From: Vibrio qingdaonensis
GTDB taxonomy: Bacteria; Pseudomonadota; Gammaproteobacteria; Enterobacterales; Vibrionaceae
NCBI RefSeq assembly: GCF_026191675.1
Contig: NZ_JAKRRY010000011.1
Span: forward strand, 62,001 to 126,000
Direction: 5' to 3'
Length of the DNA: 64,000 nt
Of the stretch, positions 27,882 to 37,471 are shown in pieces. The stretch's first letter is position 1, and each line of letters opens with the position of its first letter. The translations under genes and the position numbers were made by a program. The notes below the pieces were generated by a model. The model searched no databases. It was not told the DNA's origin and saw only the letters and a program-made list of their open reading frames with translations.

Positions 27882-30800
27882 CTATTGCATCATACTCATT
27901 GGCAAATTAACCGTTACTGCTTTTACGTGGTGACCACGAGAAAAGATAGCGTTGCTGAGCAGCGTTGGTATCGTCGCTGATTTTAGTCTTGTCACCTCAC
28001 CCGAAACCATTTCAACGTCAATACTCATCTCTTTCGAATGGTTAATGACATACATGAATGGCACCTGACAATACGTAAATGCAAGGCTATTGACTGGCAT
28101 TGCTATGCCTTGTCGCTTCCCTTCTACATCAAAGTAACAGAACGTGTTCGCTTGAGTAATAAACTCCTGTTTTTGTAACAACGTCGGCGAGATATGGATT
28201 TCACCATCCGTAATCTCAATGCCCAGTTCACCAAAGCGAGTTAGAATCTCTTCTTTCACTTGCCCTGTCATTCCAGGTTGCTGTGCACCAGCTTGTTTAG
28301 GAGTATGAGAATAAGGGTCTGTCGGGAATGCGCCATACACGTCTGGCGTTTTGTTAAACCCTATCCCCTCTCGGACGCGATAGTAATAACCTGCTAACTT
28401 GGCCGTTTCTTCGCTTTCCGGAGATTCCAAGTATGCACGTTGATAATTCTCTTGCACTGCGAGTAGCAGCTTAGAAACCATGTGCCAATAGATACAGCCC
28501 AAGCCTTCATAACCAAACATCGTGCCTGAACGACCCGTAAATGCTTTATGGTTAAACGTCAGCTCGTAGATGTCTTTTATTTGTTCCCAGTCCTGTTCTG
28601 TATGGGCAGGGTAATCATGCTTCACTTCTGCGATTTTTTCGATTAACTTACCCACGTTTTCAAAATCAGCATTAAAGTGTACCTGTTGGTTGCCACCCGC
28701 CACGACCAATCGCTTGTCATTGGCCGCTAACATGACTTGGAGCAACTCACAGTGTTCTAGCATCGCACTTGAGACTTGGTTTTTCTCTAAATAACTCGGT
28801 AACGCTCGATCTGGATAGAGCATTAAACTCTGTTGATCTTCCCGATACATATCACTGGCAAATAGCTTATCTAATAACGTAATAGCTTGCTTAGAATCCA
28901 GAATACCAGAGCTCAATATAGCAACCTGACCTTCTAGCATTGGATATAACTCCGCAACTTCAGCCGTGCCATGAGACAAGTCCAGAATATTGTAAGCATT
29001 GTACAAACCATCGCTGCGTTTGTTGTTCATAATACTTTGATCAAGTAATGACACACTTACATCCAGCAGCTCATTGATTTTGCTCATATCAACATTAGAT
29101 TTACCGCTAAATCCATCCGCGTATACCCGTTGGCGATACGCATCTGCACTCTCTTCAAGATTGACTAACATCTGCTTGCGAAGCTCTGGTGTAATATCAT
29201 TACTTCGTACAATCGTTAACATTTCTTTCAGGCGAGTATTGGTGTTCAATAACCATGTTGACACTTCGTTAGATAACTCAACACTCATTGACGCTTTACA
29301 GACAAGCTTTCGCAAGAAAGTGACATAGCGACGAATGTAATACAACGTCACCATCGACAAGCCATTACCGACAATCGCGTTATTCGCATCATTCCATTCT
29401 GGGCGCTGGGTATTAAGCCAAATACCACCATCAAGCACAAAGTTACTCAGCTTTGACAATAGAGGGACTAACAATTTTTCAAGCAAGTTGACTTGGTAGA
29501 CTTCACCATTACTATCAAGTAGTAAGCGTCCGTCACTGCCTAGCGTCGCACTTAATTCTTCCGTTAATTGTTGCTTCTGAGTATTAAAAGAAACTGTGTC
29601 TTTCGGGTTTGCAAGTAACCCTTCTACATTACATAGCTCATAAGGCACATTGGCGTAACTATAGTTCGCGTCAGAGAGCCATGATGTCAGGTCATTATGG
29701 TGATATTTGTCAGCCAGCTCTAAAAACTTAAGTAAGTAAATGATCTGGTGATCACCCCAATAACCAATATTGCTCCAAGGGTCGTCCAGTTCCAATAATT
29801 CCCAGTCCACCCCTTCTTTTGTAATTCGATAAGGGTTATAACCATCGACCGTCGATGCGTTGACAAACTTAGCAATAAACGAACCGATAAAATGCGGATA
29901 ACTCAGCGCCATGGCTTCCCAGTTTTGGAAAATATCGCGCCAGTTCCCTTGATAGGCAAGGAGTCGATTGCCCTCATCATCACGCACTTTAATTTCAAAG
30001 TGGTTCCATGGTCGGCTAGGGTCACCGTGCCTGCGACCGAACGTCAGCGGTAAATATTCGTAACATAAGCGCACAAGTTGGTCATCACCTGTCGCTTTAG
30101 CGGCTGCCATTAACTCCGGGTGCGTAAAGTTTGCATTTAAGGAGGCAATGAAGTCAGTGTGTCGTTCGAACACGCGACTGTTCATCGCCTTTAATGAGCT
30201 CATGACATCTGCAGCATCAAGGTGGTACCCCGACACAAACACACCGCCACGCATATTGTTAAACAATACATTGGCGTAATGGTGCACACTCGTTTCTTCA
30301 TTTGATGTCAACTGCCAAGCGTCAGCACCTGACATTAACGTGACGAGATCCAACTGATTACGCGCGACATCCTCATGTACCAATTTTAGGAGGTCGTCAC
30401 CACGATGTATCGACTGCCTTAGCTCATCGACTTCTACGTGGGTTTTGTCGATATCAGCAACCATCAGCCAAGCCTTTTTCTCTGCTGGCTTTAGTGCAAT
30501 AGCTTGATGAACAAAATAAGCGCCACGTTCACCACGGGTGAGCTGTTCACGCTGTATCGGCAATCCTTTCCTAAATTGACCCAATGCTTTTGCACTCAGT
30601 AAAATATCGGCGTCATTATCGGTGATAGAAAAAGCGGTCGTGGTCCTTAGTGACTCTGCAGGCTCTGCTCGGTCACTAAGCTTTGCGTACATGCTATACG
30701 TTGCCATAGGCAGGTCATCAACGCGCTCGTTCCATTTGTAAGCATCAACAAGTGCACTGCGGGTCTGCAGCGCCTGTAATGGCGCCCCCGATGGAAGCAA

Positions 30801-31328
30801 GTTCTGGATACCATCGATCACTTCCATTTGAATATTCGTTTGCGATAAGTTTGTGATTTCCGTTTCTCTTACGAAACCAAATGTCTCACCACAACTCCAA
30901 CTGTACTGATAGCGCAGTGCTAAAGAGTGGTTCACTTCCTCAAAAATAATTTTGTCACCCACAGAGTTCTTATATAAGTTCCTTTGAACCTCGTATCGCC
31001 CATCATGGTGCTCATTATAGGGTTCCCATAACAATGACGCCCCACCCTCTTGCACAACCTTGATGATGGTTTTCGCACCCGTGTTGTGGGCGCTCTCATG
31101 AATATGGTCCACTGAACGATACGGGAAAAGGGCGTTTTCTGGGCGAACACGTCCGGCAGACAATGCACCTGTAGACGAAATAAAAAACCAATGATTGCTC
31201 GCTGATACCACACTGATAAAAAACGGGGACATTTGGTCCACATCACTAATTTTGTAAAATCGCTCTCCGTCTCGATCAACAAACTGGCCTGATACGGCTG
31301 AATCACTCTCTTTTGTTCTATTTTCCAT
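27882..31328 (-). CDS. GH94-like oligosaccharide phosphorylase, probably GH149-type beta-1,3-oligoglucan phosphorylase
   Basis: A protein of 1148 residues from the ATG at 31328 (a GTG at 31340 is the alternative). The N-terminal beta-sandwich (FYKISDVDQMSPFFISVVSASNHWFFISSTGALSAGRVRPENALFPY), a long (alpha/alpha)6-type middle and a late beta domain match the GH94 clan. GNWRDIFQNWEAMA is the likely catalytic segment, with Asp465 as candidate general acid. At about 1150 residues it is longer than cellobiose or chitobiose phosphorylases (about 800) and fits GH149 (or GH161). It should phosphorolyse beta-1,3-glucan oligosaccharides to glucose-1-phosphate in the cytoplasm. An operator lies 19 bases before the ATG. 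The family call is by size and context. Confidence 0.75.
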   Translation of the reverse strand: MENRTKESDSAVSGQFVDRDGERFYKISDVDQMSPFFISVVSASNHWFFISSTGALSAGRVRPENALFPYRSVDHIHESAHNTGAKTIIKVVQEGGASLLWEPYNEHHDGRYEVQRNLYKNSVGDKIIFEEVNHSLALRYQYSWSCGETFGFVRETEITNLSQTNIQMEVIDGIQNLLPSGAPLQALQTRSALVDAYKWNERVDDLPMATYSMYAKLSDRAEPAESLRTTTAFSITDNDADILLSAKALGQFRKGLPIQREQLTRGERGAYFVHQAIALKPAEKKAWLMVADIDKTHVEVDELRQSIHRGDDLLKLVHEDVARNQLDLVTLMSGADAWQLTSNEETSVHHYANVLFNNMRGGVFVSGYHLDAADVMSSLKAMNSRVFERHTDFIASLNANFTHPELMAAAKATGDDQLVRLCYEYLPLTFGRRHGDPSRPWNHFEIKVRDDEGNRLLAYQGNWRDIFQNWEAMALSYPHFIGSFIAKFVNASTVDGYNPYRITKEGVDWELLELDDPWSNIGYWGDHQIIYLLKFLELADKYHHNDLTSWLSDANYSYANVPYELCNVEGLLANPKDTVSFNTQKQQLTEELSATLGSDGRLLLDSNGEVYQVNLLEKLLVPLLSKLSNFVLDGGIWLNTQRPEWNDANNAIVGNGLSMVTLYYIRRYVTFLRKLVCKASMSVELSNEVSTWLLNTNTRLKEMLTIVRSNDITPELRKQMLVNLEESADAYRQRVYADGFSGKSNVDMSKINELLDVSVSLLDQSIMNNKRSDGLYNAYNILDLSHGTAEVAELYPMLEGQVAILSSGILDSKQAITLLDKLFASDMYREDQQSLMLYPDRALPSYLEKNQVSSAMLEHCELLQVMLAANDKRLVVAGGNQQVHFNADFENVGKLIEKIAEVKHDYPAHTEQDWEQIKDIYELTFNHKAFTGRSGTMFGYEGLGCIYWHMVSKLLLAVQENYQRAYLESPESEETAKLAGYYYRVREGIGFNKTPDVYGAFPTDPYSHTPKQAGAQQPGMTGQVKEEILTRFGELGIEITDGEIHISPTLLQKQEFITQANTFCYFDVEGKRQGIAMPVNSLAFTYCQVPFMYVINHSKEMSIDVEMVSGEVTRLKSATIPTLLSNAIFSRGHHVKAVTVNLPMSMMQ

Positions 31329-31346
31329 AATGTATATCACTTATTT

Positions 31347-31358
31347 GAAAGCGCTTTC
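31347..31358. promoter_or_regulatory. Predicted LacI operator in front of the phosphorylase gene
   Basis: GAAAGCGCTTTC, a perfect 12-bp palindrome, in the 49-base gap between the last ABC gene and the phosphorylase. It implies a separately controlled promoter even though the genes look like one operon. Confidence 0.75.
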
Positions 31359-31377
31359 TTATGCGCTAAAATGGGAA

Positions 31378-32349
31378 TTAAAGGTTGTGGCAACGAGCGA
31401 AGTGCTCAGGTGCAATTTGTACAGGCTCAGGCATCTGGGTCTGGCACTGCTCTGATGCATTCGGACAGCGCATATAAAACGGGCAACCGACACTATCAGG
31501 CTTCCACAACGGTATATCCCCTTTCTTCACCATGAGTTCACGACGACCGGCTTTGCCAGCTTCCGGCACAGCTGAAAGCAACAATTTCGAGTAAGGATGC
31601 TGCGGGTTTTGCGTCACGTTATCACTTGCCCCCCACTCCACCATGTGACCGACGTACATGACTGCAGTTTTCTCGGCAAAATAACGAGCCGTAGCAATAT
31701 CATGAGTAATGTACATGAATGAGATACCGTGCTTGTCCTTAAGGTCCGCCATTAAATTCAAAATCCCCAGTCGAACGGAGACATCGAGCATGGAAATAGG
31801 TTCGTCAGCCAAAATGACTTCGGGATCAACCGCAAGCGCACGAGCAATAGCAACCCGTTGGCGTTGCCCACCACTCAATTCATGAGGGAATTTTTCCGCC
31901 GTTTCTTTTACCGGTGATAAGCCTACCAATTCAAGTAAGTCGTATACCAGCTGGGGCACGGCTTCTTTTGCTGCACGTTTATGAATCAGTAGCGGACGTG
32001 CGATATGATGATAGATCGTATGCACGGGATTTAGGCTGCCAAACGGGTCTTGGAAGATCATCTGCACTTGGCGTGCGTACTCAAGAGCCCCATTTTGTTC
32101 AATGTAAGTGTTAAGCGGCACACCCTTAAAGCTAATGTTGCCGGACGTCTCATCGTAAATACGAGTTAGGATTCGAGCACCCGTGCTCTTACCTGATCCG
32201 GATTCTCCAACAATCGCTAACGCCTCACCTTTTTTAAGTTCAAAAGAGACATCATTCACGGCTCGCATTACATTACTTTTTGCCGATTGACCAAGAGGAA
32301 AATCTTTAACTAAATTATTGACGGAAAGAATCACTTCATTACTTTGCAT
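31378..32349 (-). CDS. Oligosaccharide ABC transporter ATPase (OppF/DppF type)
   Basis: A 323-residue ATPase with Walker A GESGSGKST, signature LSGGQRQR, Walker B VILADEPISMLDVS and a C-terminal OppF-type extension with a Cys-rich segment (CPFYMRCPNASEQC). It pairs with the ATPase encoded ten bases upstream. The context (glucan porin, GH16, phosphorylase) indicates oligosaccharide rather than peptide import, as for the chitin-oligosaccharide importer of Vibrio. Confidence 0.9.
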   Translation of the reverse strand: MQSNEVILSVNNLVKDFPLGQSAKSNVMRAVNDVSFELKKGEALAIVGESGSGKSTGARILTRIYDETSGNISFKGVPLNTYIEQNGALEYARQVQMIFQDPFGSLNPVHTIYHHIARPLLIHKRAAKEAVPQLVYDLLELVGLSPVKETAEKFPHELSGGQRQRVAIARALAVDPEVILADEPISMLDVSVRLGILNLMADLKDKHGISFMYITHDIATARYFAEKTAVMYVGHMVEWGASDNVTQNPQHPYSKLLLSAVPEAGKAGRRELMVKKGDIPLWKPDSVGCPFYMRCPNASEQCQTQMPEPVQIAPEHFARCHNL

Positions 32350-32359
32350 CTTTCTTACC

Positions 32360-33313
32360 TCACATCAGATGACAAGCGACCAAGCGGTCAGCATCAGTTT
32401 GAATTAACCTTGGCTCTTCACGAGTACATACTTTCGTGCACTCGCCGCAGCGCTCTTGAAAATTACAGCCAGTCGGGATATTTAACAAATTCACAGGGTT
32501 GCCCGGAATGCCATAAAGGCGCTCTTTGGGTCCATGAATTGTCGGGAAAGAAGCAATCAACCCTTTTGTATAAGGATGCTTAGGCGAGCCAAAGACTTCG
32601 CTTGCGCTGCCCAGTTCAATCAAATTTCCTGCGTACATCACGCCAATTCGGTCGGCAATTTCACCCATCAAACTCAAGTCGTGACTAATAAACAAAATGG
32701 AGAAGCCAAATTTCGTTTTAAGATCATAAAGCTCGTTCAAGATCTCACGTTCTACGACCACATCTAACGCCGTGGTCGGTTCGTCCATAATAATCAACTT
32801 AGGCTCTAGCGCTAAAGCAATCGCAATGACGACACGTTGACGCATACCGCCGCTGAGTTGATGGGGAAAACTTCCCATTCGGTCAGCATGAATTCCTACT
32901 ACTTCAAGTAATTCGGCACCACGTTCATGCGCTTGCTTGTAGCTGACCTTTTTATGCGCGAGGATCACATCCACCAGCTGCTCACCTATTGTGATAACTG
33001 GGTTTAAGGAGTTCATCGCACTTTGAAACACAACAGACACGTCATTCCAACGAAACTTACGTAGCTGACGAGCATTCATTTTCAGCACATCCTCTCCCTT
33101 GTAGAGGACCTCTCCTTCCGAGATTAATGCCGGTGCTTTGTGTAACCGTGAAATGGCAAACGCTAAGGTACTTTTGCCGCAACCTGATTCACCGGCGATA
33201 CCTAAGGTTTCGCCAGGTTGAATGGTTAAGCTGACATTATTTACTGCACGTGCGATACCGTTTGGTGAAACGTAATCAACACATAAATTGTTAATTTCAA
33301 GTAATGCACTCAT
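32360..33313 (-). CDS. Oligosaccharide ABC transporter ATPase (OppD/DppD type)
   Basis: A 317-residue ATPase with Walker A GESGCGKST, signature LSGGMRQR, Walker B LIIMDEPTTALDVV and the OppD-type C-terminal Cys cluster (GCNFQERCGECTKVC). Its ATG overlaps the stop of the upstream permease by one base (TAATG), so translation is coupled. Confidence 0.9.
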   Translation of the reverse strand: MSALLEINNLCVDYVSPNGIARAVNNVSLTIQPGETLGIAGESGCGKSTLAFAISRLHKAPALISEGEVLYKGEDVLKMNARQLRKFRWNDVSVVFQSAMNSLNPVITIGEQLVDVILAHKKVSYKQAHERGAELLEVVGIHADRMGSFPHQLSGGMRQRVVIAIALALEPKLIIMDEPTTALDVVVEREILNELYDLKTKFGFSILFISHDLSLMGEIADRIGVMYAGNLIELGSASEVFGSPKHPYTKGLIASFPTIHGPKERLYGIPGNPVNLLNIPTGCNFQERCGECTKVCTREEPRLIQTDADRLVACHLM

Positions 33314-34302
33314 TATAGGCCTCGACGCTTATCTGCTTCTTTCTTAAGTTTGTGCCACAGCTTCATGTGTGGACCCGTCCGTAGTTTCGGATTACTTACT
33401 TGGTCGATAGACATATTGATCAAAGCAAGTGCACCGCCTGTAATAGCAAGAGCCATTGCAGGGACAAGCATTTCCCACCATGCACCGGTATAGAGCGACG
33501 ATGACGTTTGTGCCCAATACAACATAGAACCCCAGCTCACTTCCGTCGCATCTCCCAATCCAAGAATACCAAGACCAGCCTCCGCGCCCATGGCGTAGAT
33601 AACCGTTCCAAGGAAGCCTCCAAACACAATCGAGACCAAATTAGGCAGTATTTCTACTAAAATAATTCGTGCTTTTGATTCGCCCATTACCTCAGCAGAA
33701 ATAATGAACTCTTTGTTTCTAATCGCCATGGTTTGTGAACGTATCACCCTCGCCCCCCATGGCCAGGAGGTAATCCCCAGCAAGACCGTTATCACCAAGG
33801 AACCGACCTGCCCTAAGAACGCGGCTAACACTATTAATAACGGCAATTGAGGAAAAACGAGAAAAACGTTGGTCAGAAAGTTCAAACGATCATCAATTTT
33901 CCCACCAAAATACCCAGACGATACTCCAACCAGCACCGCGATAGTCATCGCGATTACACCAGCACTCAATGCCACGGTGAGCGACTTTCTCGCACCATGT
34001 AATACTTGGCTGTAAACATCTCGCCCACTTCGAGTTGACCCCAAAATATGGTCCGCACTCGGAGCCATATGGGGTCTTGCTACACGCTTTTGAGGATCAT
34101 GGGTCGCTAGTGAAGATGCGAATATTGCTCCCATCAACACCAAGCTCATTAATGTTCCACCAATAATAGCGGGAGGGTTTCCGTAAAAAAATGCGTAAAC
34201 CGTACTTAACTTACTTTTGATATTTTTCCATGAAAAACGTGGTTCACGAGCCGCTAAGTTTGGCTGATTTGTGTACTTATGAGCATCAATTAACTTGTCC
34301 AT
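33313..34302 (-). CDS. Oligosaccharide ABC transporter permease (DppC type)
   Basis: A protein of 329 residues from the ATG at 34302, with AGGG six bases upstream overlapping the previous stop. An in-frame ATG at 34338 would overlap the upstream gene. About six membrane segments, an N-terminal DppC-like region and an EAA loop (IISAEVMGESKARIILVEILPN). It forms the membrane channel with the DppB-type partner. Confidence 0.88.
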   Translation of the reverse strand: MDKLIDAHKYTNQPNLAAREPRFSWKNIKSKLSTVYAFFYGNPPAIIGGTLMSLVLMGAIFASSLATHDPQKRVARPHMAPSADHILGSTRSGRDVYSQVLHGARKSLTVALSAGVIAMTIAVLVGVSSGYFGGKIDDRLNFLTNVFLVFPQLPLLIVLAAFLGQVGSLVITVLLGITSWPWGARVIRSQTMAIRNKEFIISAEVMGESKARIILVEILPNLVSIVFGGFLGTVIYAMGAEAGLGILGLGDATEVSWGSMLYWAQTSSSLYTGAWWEMLVPAMALAITGGALALINMSIDQVSNPKLRTGPHMKLWHKLKKEADKRRGL

Positions 34303-34310
34303 AATGCACC

Positions 34311-35285
34311 CTAATTTGAAATACGTGGGTCGAGCCAAACATATAGAAGATCGGCAATAAAGTTCGCTGTTAATACAGCGGTAACGAGAATAAGCAAAAT
34401 AGCTTGGATAAGTGGGTAATCACGCGCAATGATGCCTTTTAGCAGGATATTACCTAGGCCCTGATAGTTAAAAACCACCTCGGTCATGATGGAACCGGCA
34501 AACGAAAAGCCAATGGCCATCGCAATCGCCGTCGCGACAGGTAAAATGGCATTACGCCCTGCATAGCGATACATCACTCGAAAACTACTCAGCCCTTTTG
34601 CCTCCGCCATGGTGACGTAATCTTCCCCTAGGACATTGATCATGGCATTTCGCATATTAAAGACCCAGGTTGAGATACCAACAATGACCATCGAACCAAC
34701 AGGTAAGATCGCATGCTTAGCCACACTAGAAATAAATTCCCATGTCCATGCAGGCTCCAAAGATGGGTCGTACGTGTACGCAAGCGGAAGCAGCTCCATT
34801 TTTAAACCGAAAAAGTAAAACAGTAATAAAGCGGTGACGATATAAGGAAAGTTACTGATAAATGCTAAGACTGGCGGAACCACCTGACCAAAGAAACCTT
34901 CACGACGATAAGAGGCATAAGTACCAATACTGACGCCGATGATAAGCGCAACAATTAATGACCCCAGCGCAAGAAACATAGTCCATGGCAACGCCATCGC
35001 CAACACGTCCGAGACACTCACTGGAAACATGAGAACCGAAGGACCTAAGTCCAGCGTGAACACACTTTTAATATAAGAGAAATATTGAACGAAAATATTA
35101 CCATCTACAAAACCATACATTTCACGCACTGCATCCATTTGAGATGGATCCATACGTCCCTGAGCGGCAGCAAACAACGCATCTACAGGGTCGCCAGGCA
35201 TCAGCCTTGGCAACATAAAGTTGAACGATATAGCGATAATAAATGCGGTAAAATAAAAGCCAAAACGGCGAGCTAAAAACGACAT
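34311..35285 (-). CDS. Oligosaccharide ABC transporter permease (DppB type)
   Basis: A 324-residue permease beginning MSFLARRFGFYFTAFIIAISFNFMLPRLMPGDPV (DppB signature region). EAA loop VTMAEAKGLSSFRVMYRYAGRNA. It lies 52 bases downstream of the binding-protein gene. Confidence 0.9.
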   Translation of the reverse strand: MSFLARRFGFYFTAFIIAISFNFMLPRLMPGDPVDALFAAAQGRMDPSQMDAVREMYGFVDGNIFVQYFSYIKSVFTLDLGPSVLMFPVSVSDVLAMALPWTMFLALGSLIVALIIGVSIGTYASYRREGFFGQVVPPVLAFISNFPYIVTALLLFYFFGLKMELLPLAYTYDPSLEPAWTWEFISSVAKHAILPVGSMVIVGISTWVFNMRNAMINVLGEDYVTMAEAKGLSSFRVMYRYAGRNAILPVATAIAMAIGFSFAGSIMTEVVFNYQGLGNILLKGIIARDYPLIQAILLILVTAVLTANFIADLLYVWLDPRISN

Positions 35286-35337
35286 AGCAATACCTTTATA
35301 AAAGGGGCTAGCAAAGTGATAGCCCCAATGATGTCAG

Positions 35338-36972
35338 TTACTTAAGATGTAAATTATTAAGAATAATTACGCGCTTGCCACCGTCGTACCAGACTGGCTG
35401 GATATACGGATTTTTCTCGCTTGGCCAGCCAACAATTTTTGTTGAGTTGTATTGGAACCAAGTAGGGTTTGAAAATAGCGGAATAAATGGCAAATTCTCT
35501 GCTGTAAATGCTTGCAGCTCCGAAAGGATGGCTTGTTGCTTCGCTTTATCGCCAGTTTTGCCGAAACTTTCAATTAACTGATCGATTTCAGCACTGTTTA
35601 CACCGTGTCCAGCATGCCAAGTTTTACCGATGCGAGAGGTCGAAAAATACTCTTGATAAGCTAAGATTGGATTGGTTGCGACCATCGACCAGTTAATAGA
35701 CATTTTGTAATTACTGTCTTTTAGGTTGCTGTCATAAACGGCCCAATCGACGGTTTTAACCTTGGCTTTAATACCAACTTCTTCATAATACTCAGACACC
35801 ATCTGAACCACTTGAATCCAGTCCGTCCAACCGTTGACCACTTCAATATCAAACTCAACCGTGTTACCAGATTTATCGTCTCTAAAGCCATCACCGTTGC
35901 GGTCTTTAATCCCCGCTTCGTCGAGTAAAGCCTTCGCTTTATCAACGTCATATCGAGTAAGTTCAGAGAATTTATCATTTACGCGCTTATCGATGCTGCT
36001 CATATAGAGCTCCCCAATACCACCGACGTTAAAGTTGGCAGTTGGGTAGCCGTAAGCGGCAATGTCTACAATCGCTTCACGATCCAATGCCATGGATAAC
36101 GCTTGGCGTACACGTATGTCGTTAAACGGTTCTTCTTTGGTATTCACATACAAATGGATAGCGTCATTCGCCGGATACCAAAAGTGATGCTCGCTTGGGT
36201 TTTGAGCGACAAAGGTCGTTTCAATATCAGCAATAAAGTTTGAACCCCAATCAATCTCACCTTTGATCAATGCTGGTTGAATTTGAGAGTTGTCGTTGTA
36301 TGAACGGTACGTAATGCAATCTAGATGAGGTAAATTTGCGAGGTAATAATTAGGGTTTCGGCATAGCTCAACTTGTTGAGGCTTAACATACTTCACCGTT
36401 GTCATTGGACCGCTACCAATTGGATTCGGGTTAGTAAATGTCGTTAAGTCTTTTGCCTGACTCCATACTGCTTTTGGAACAATATGGTATGAAGGGAAGT
36501 TCCACAAAAATGTTGAGTCGGCTTCATTAAGTTCGAATGTCACGGTACGGTCATCAATTACATTCACCGAAGCAAGGTTTCCACCTGACCAAATACCCTT
36601 TTGGTCAAAAGCTGGCGCTGTTTTAGTCATCGTGAAACTAAACGCCACATCTTCCGCAGTCAGTGGGCTACCATCTGACCATTTTAAGCCATCACGCAGT
36701 TTGACGGTGATGGTTTTAAGATCATTAGAATAATCTGCAGACTCTGCCAATCGCCAGTTCGTTTCACCCGTCATATTATTAAAAACCATTAAAGGTTCAA
36801 ACATCACACCGTGATAGAGATCTTTTGTTGTATATGGATTGAAATTGTCAACAAACCCCGTATTGATGATTGGAACGGTCAACGTCCCGCCCTGTTTAAT
36901 CTCTTCCGCTTGCGCGCCAGCAGCCATTAAAGCTCCACATAATACTGAGGCGATGAGAGTTGTTTTTTGCAT
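35338..36972 (-). CDS. Family-5 solute-binding protein for oligosaccharides
   Basis: A 544-residue protein with signal peptide (...LMAAGAQA) and the SBP_bac_5 fold (FNPYTTKDLYHGVMFEPLMVFN; RVRQALSMALDREAIVDIA as in the family signature). Family-5 proteins bind peptides, but some bind cello-, laminari- or chito-oligosaccharides. The setting favours laminari-oligosaccharides. It is first in the importer operon and has the best operator of the locus upstream. Confidence 0.88.
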   Translation of the reverse strand: MQKTTLIASVLCGALMAAGAQAEEIKQGGTLTVPIINTGFVDNFNPYTTKDLYHGVMFEPLMVFNNMTGETNWRLAESADYSNDLKTITVKLRDGLKWSDGSPLTAEDVAFSFTMTKTAPAFDQKGIWSGGNLASVNVIDDRTVTFELNEADSTFLWNFPSYHIVPKAVWSQAKDLTTFTNPNPIGSGPMTTVKYVKPQQVELCRNPNYYLANLPHLDCITYRSYNDNSQIQPALIKGEIDWGSNFIADIETTFVAQNPSEHHFWYPANDAIHLYVNTKEEPFNDIRVRQALSMALDREAIVDIAAYGYPTANFNVGGIGELYMSSIDKRVNDKFSELTRYDVDKAKALLDEAGIKDRNGDGFRDDKSGNTVEFDIEVVNGWTDWIQVVQMVSEYYEEVGIKAKVKTVDWAVYDSNLKDSNYKMSINWSMVATNPILAYQEYFSTSRIGKTWHAGHGVNSAEIDQLIESFGKTGDKAKQQAILSELQAFTAENLPFIPLFSNPTWFQYNSTKIVGWPSEKNPYIQPVWYDGGKRVIILNNLHLK

Positions 36973-37046
36973 CTCTGAATCCTTTTCTTTTAGAGTGAAT
37001 AAGCGCGGTCTTCAAATTTCTCGTCATATAGGGGGGTTAACACATA

Positions 37047-37066
37047 AAAAGAAAGCGCTTTCTTTT
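37047..37066. promoter_or_regulatory. Predicted LacI operator (perfect 20-bp palindrome), importer operon
   Basis: AAAAGAAAGCGCTTTCTTTT is fully symmetric and is the longest match to the locus operator, about 75 bases upstream of the solute-binding-protein ATG. Confidence 0.8.
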
Positions 37067-37283
37067 AGAGATACTATTCAATGCCGCCTCGGATAACAAA
37101 GGGTTAAACAATAAACCTCGAACAGATCACACAAAGGTAAAACTAGTAGAATCAACACCTTAACTATAAATACATGAGTTAAACATATAGAATTTAAAAA
37201 ATAAAAGCTTAAATATCAATAGGTTGAACCACATTAACTCAGTTAATCACTAATATACAGAAGTGTGACCGCTCTAACTTTAT

Positions 37284-37295
37284 GAAAGCGCTTTT
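37284..37295. promoter_or_regulatory. Predicted LacI operator, distal site
   Basis: GAAAGCGCTTTT differs from the perfect 12-mer at the last base. It lies midway in the divergent region and could support looping. Confidence 0.65.
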
Positions 37296-37434
37296 ATTGT
37301 TCAATATTACTAACGCCTTCTTTCAATATGGTAACGCCGCCTAATATAAACTTTAAAAACATAAGGTTATGGTATAAATCATTCCTTAATTTCTCATTAT
37401 TCATAGTGACACTACTGTTTGAGTGTGGAGTTTG

Positions 37435-37458
37435 TGGCATAATTTTGAAAACGCTTAC
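37435..37458 (+). promoter_or_regulatory. Extended -10 promoter with overlapping operator
   Basis: TGGCATAAT (37435-37443) is an extended -10 element. GAAAACGCTTAC (37447-37458), a weaker operator copy, covers the expected transcription start. The ribosome site AGGAGG follows at 37462-37467. Confidence 0.55.
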
Positions 37459-37471
37459 ATCAGGAGGCACT

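Larger units (their letters stand above)
36973..37471. other. Divergent regulatory region of the importer operon
   Basis: A non-coding, AT-rich stretch of 499 bases with three operator-like palindromes (37047-37066, 37284-37295, 37447-37458) and an extended -10 element before the 37472 gene. No small gene seen. Confidence 0.65.

Noticed and set aside
30932..31306. 124-codon open frame inside the phosphorylase gene
   Set aside because: Shifted frame of the phosphorylase gene, with no domain or ribosome site.
37328..37471. In-frame extension of the 37472 gene with a hydrophobic stretch
   Set aside because: No ribosome site at 37328, and it would bury an extended -10 and an operator in the coding region; AGGAGG sits directly before the 37472 ATG.
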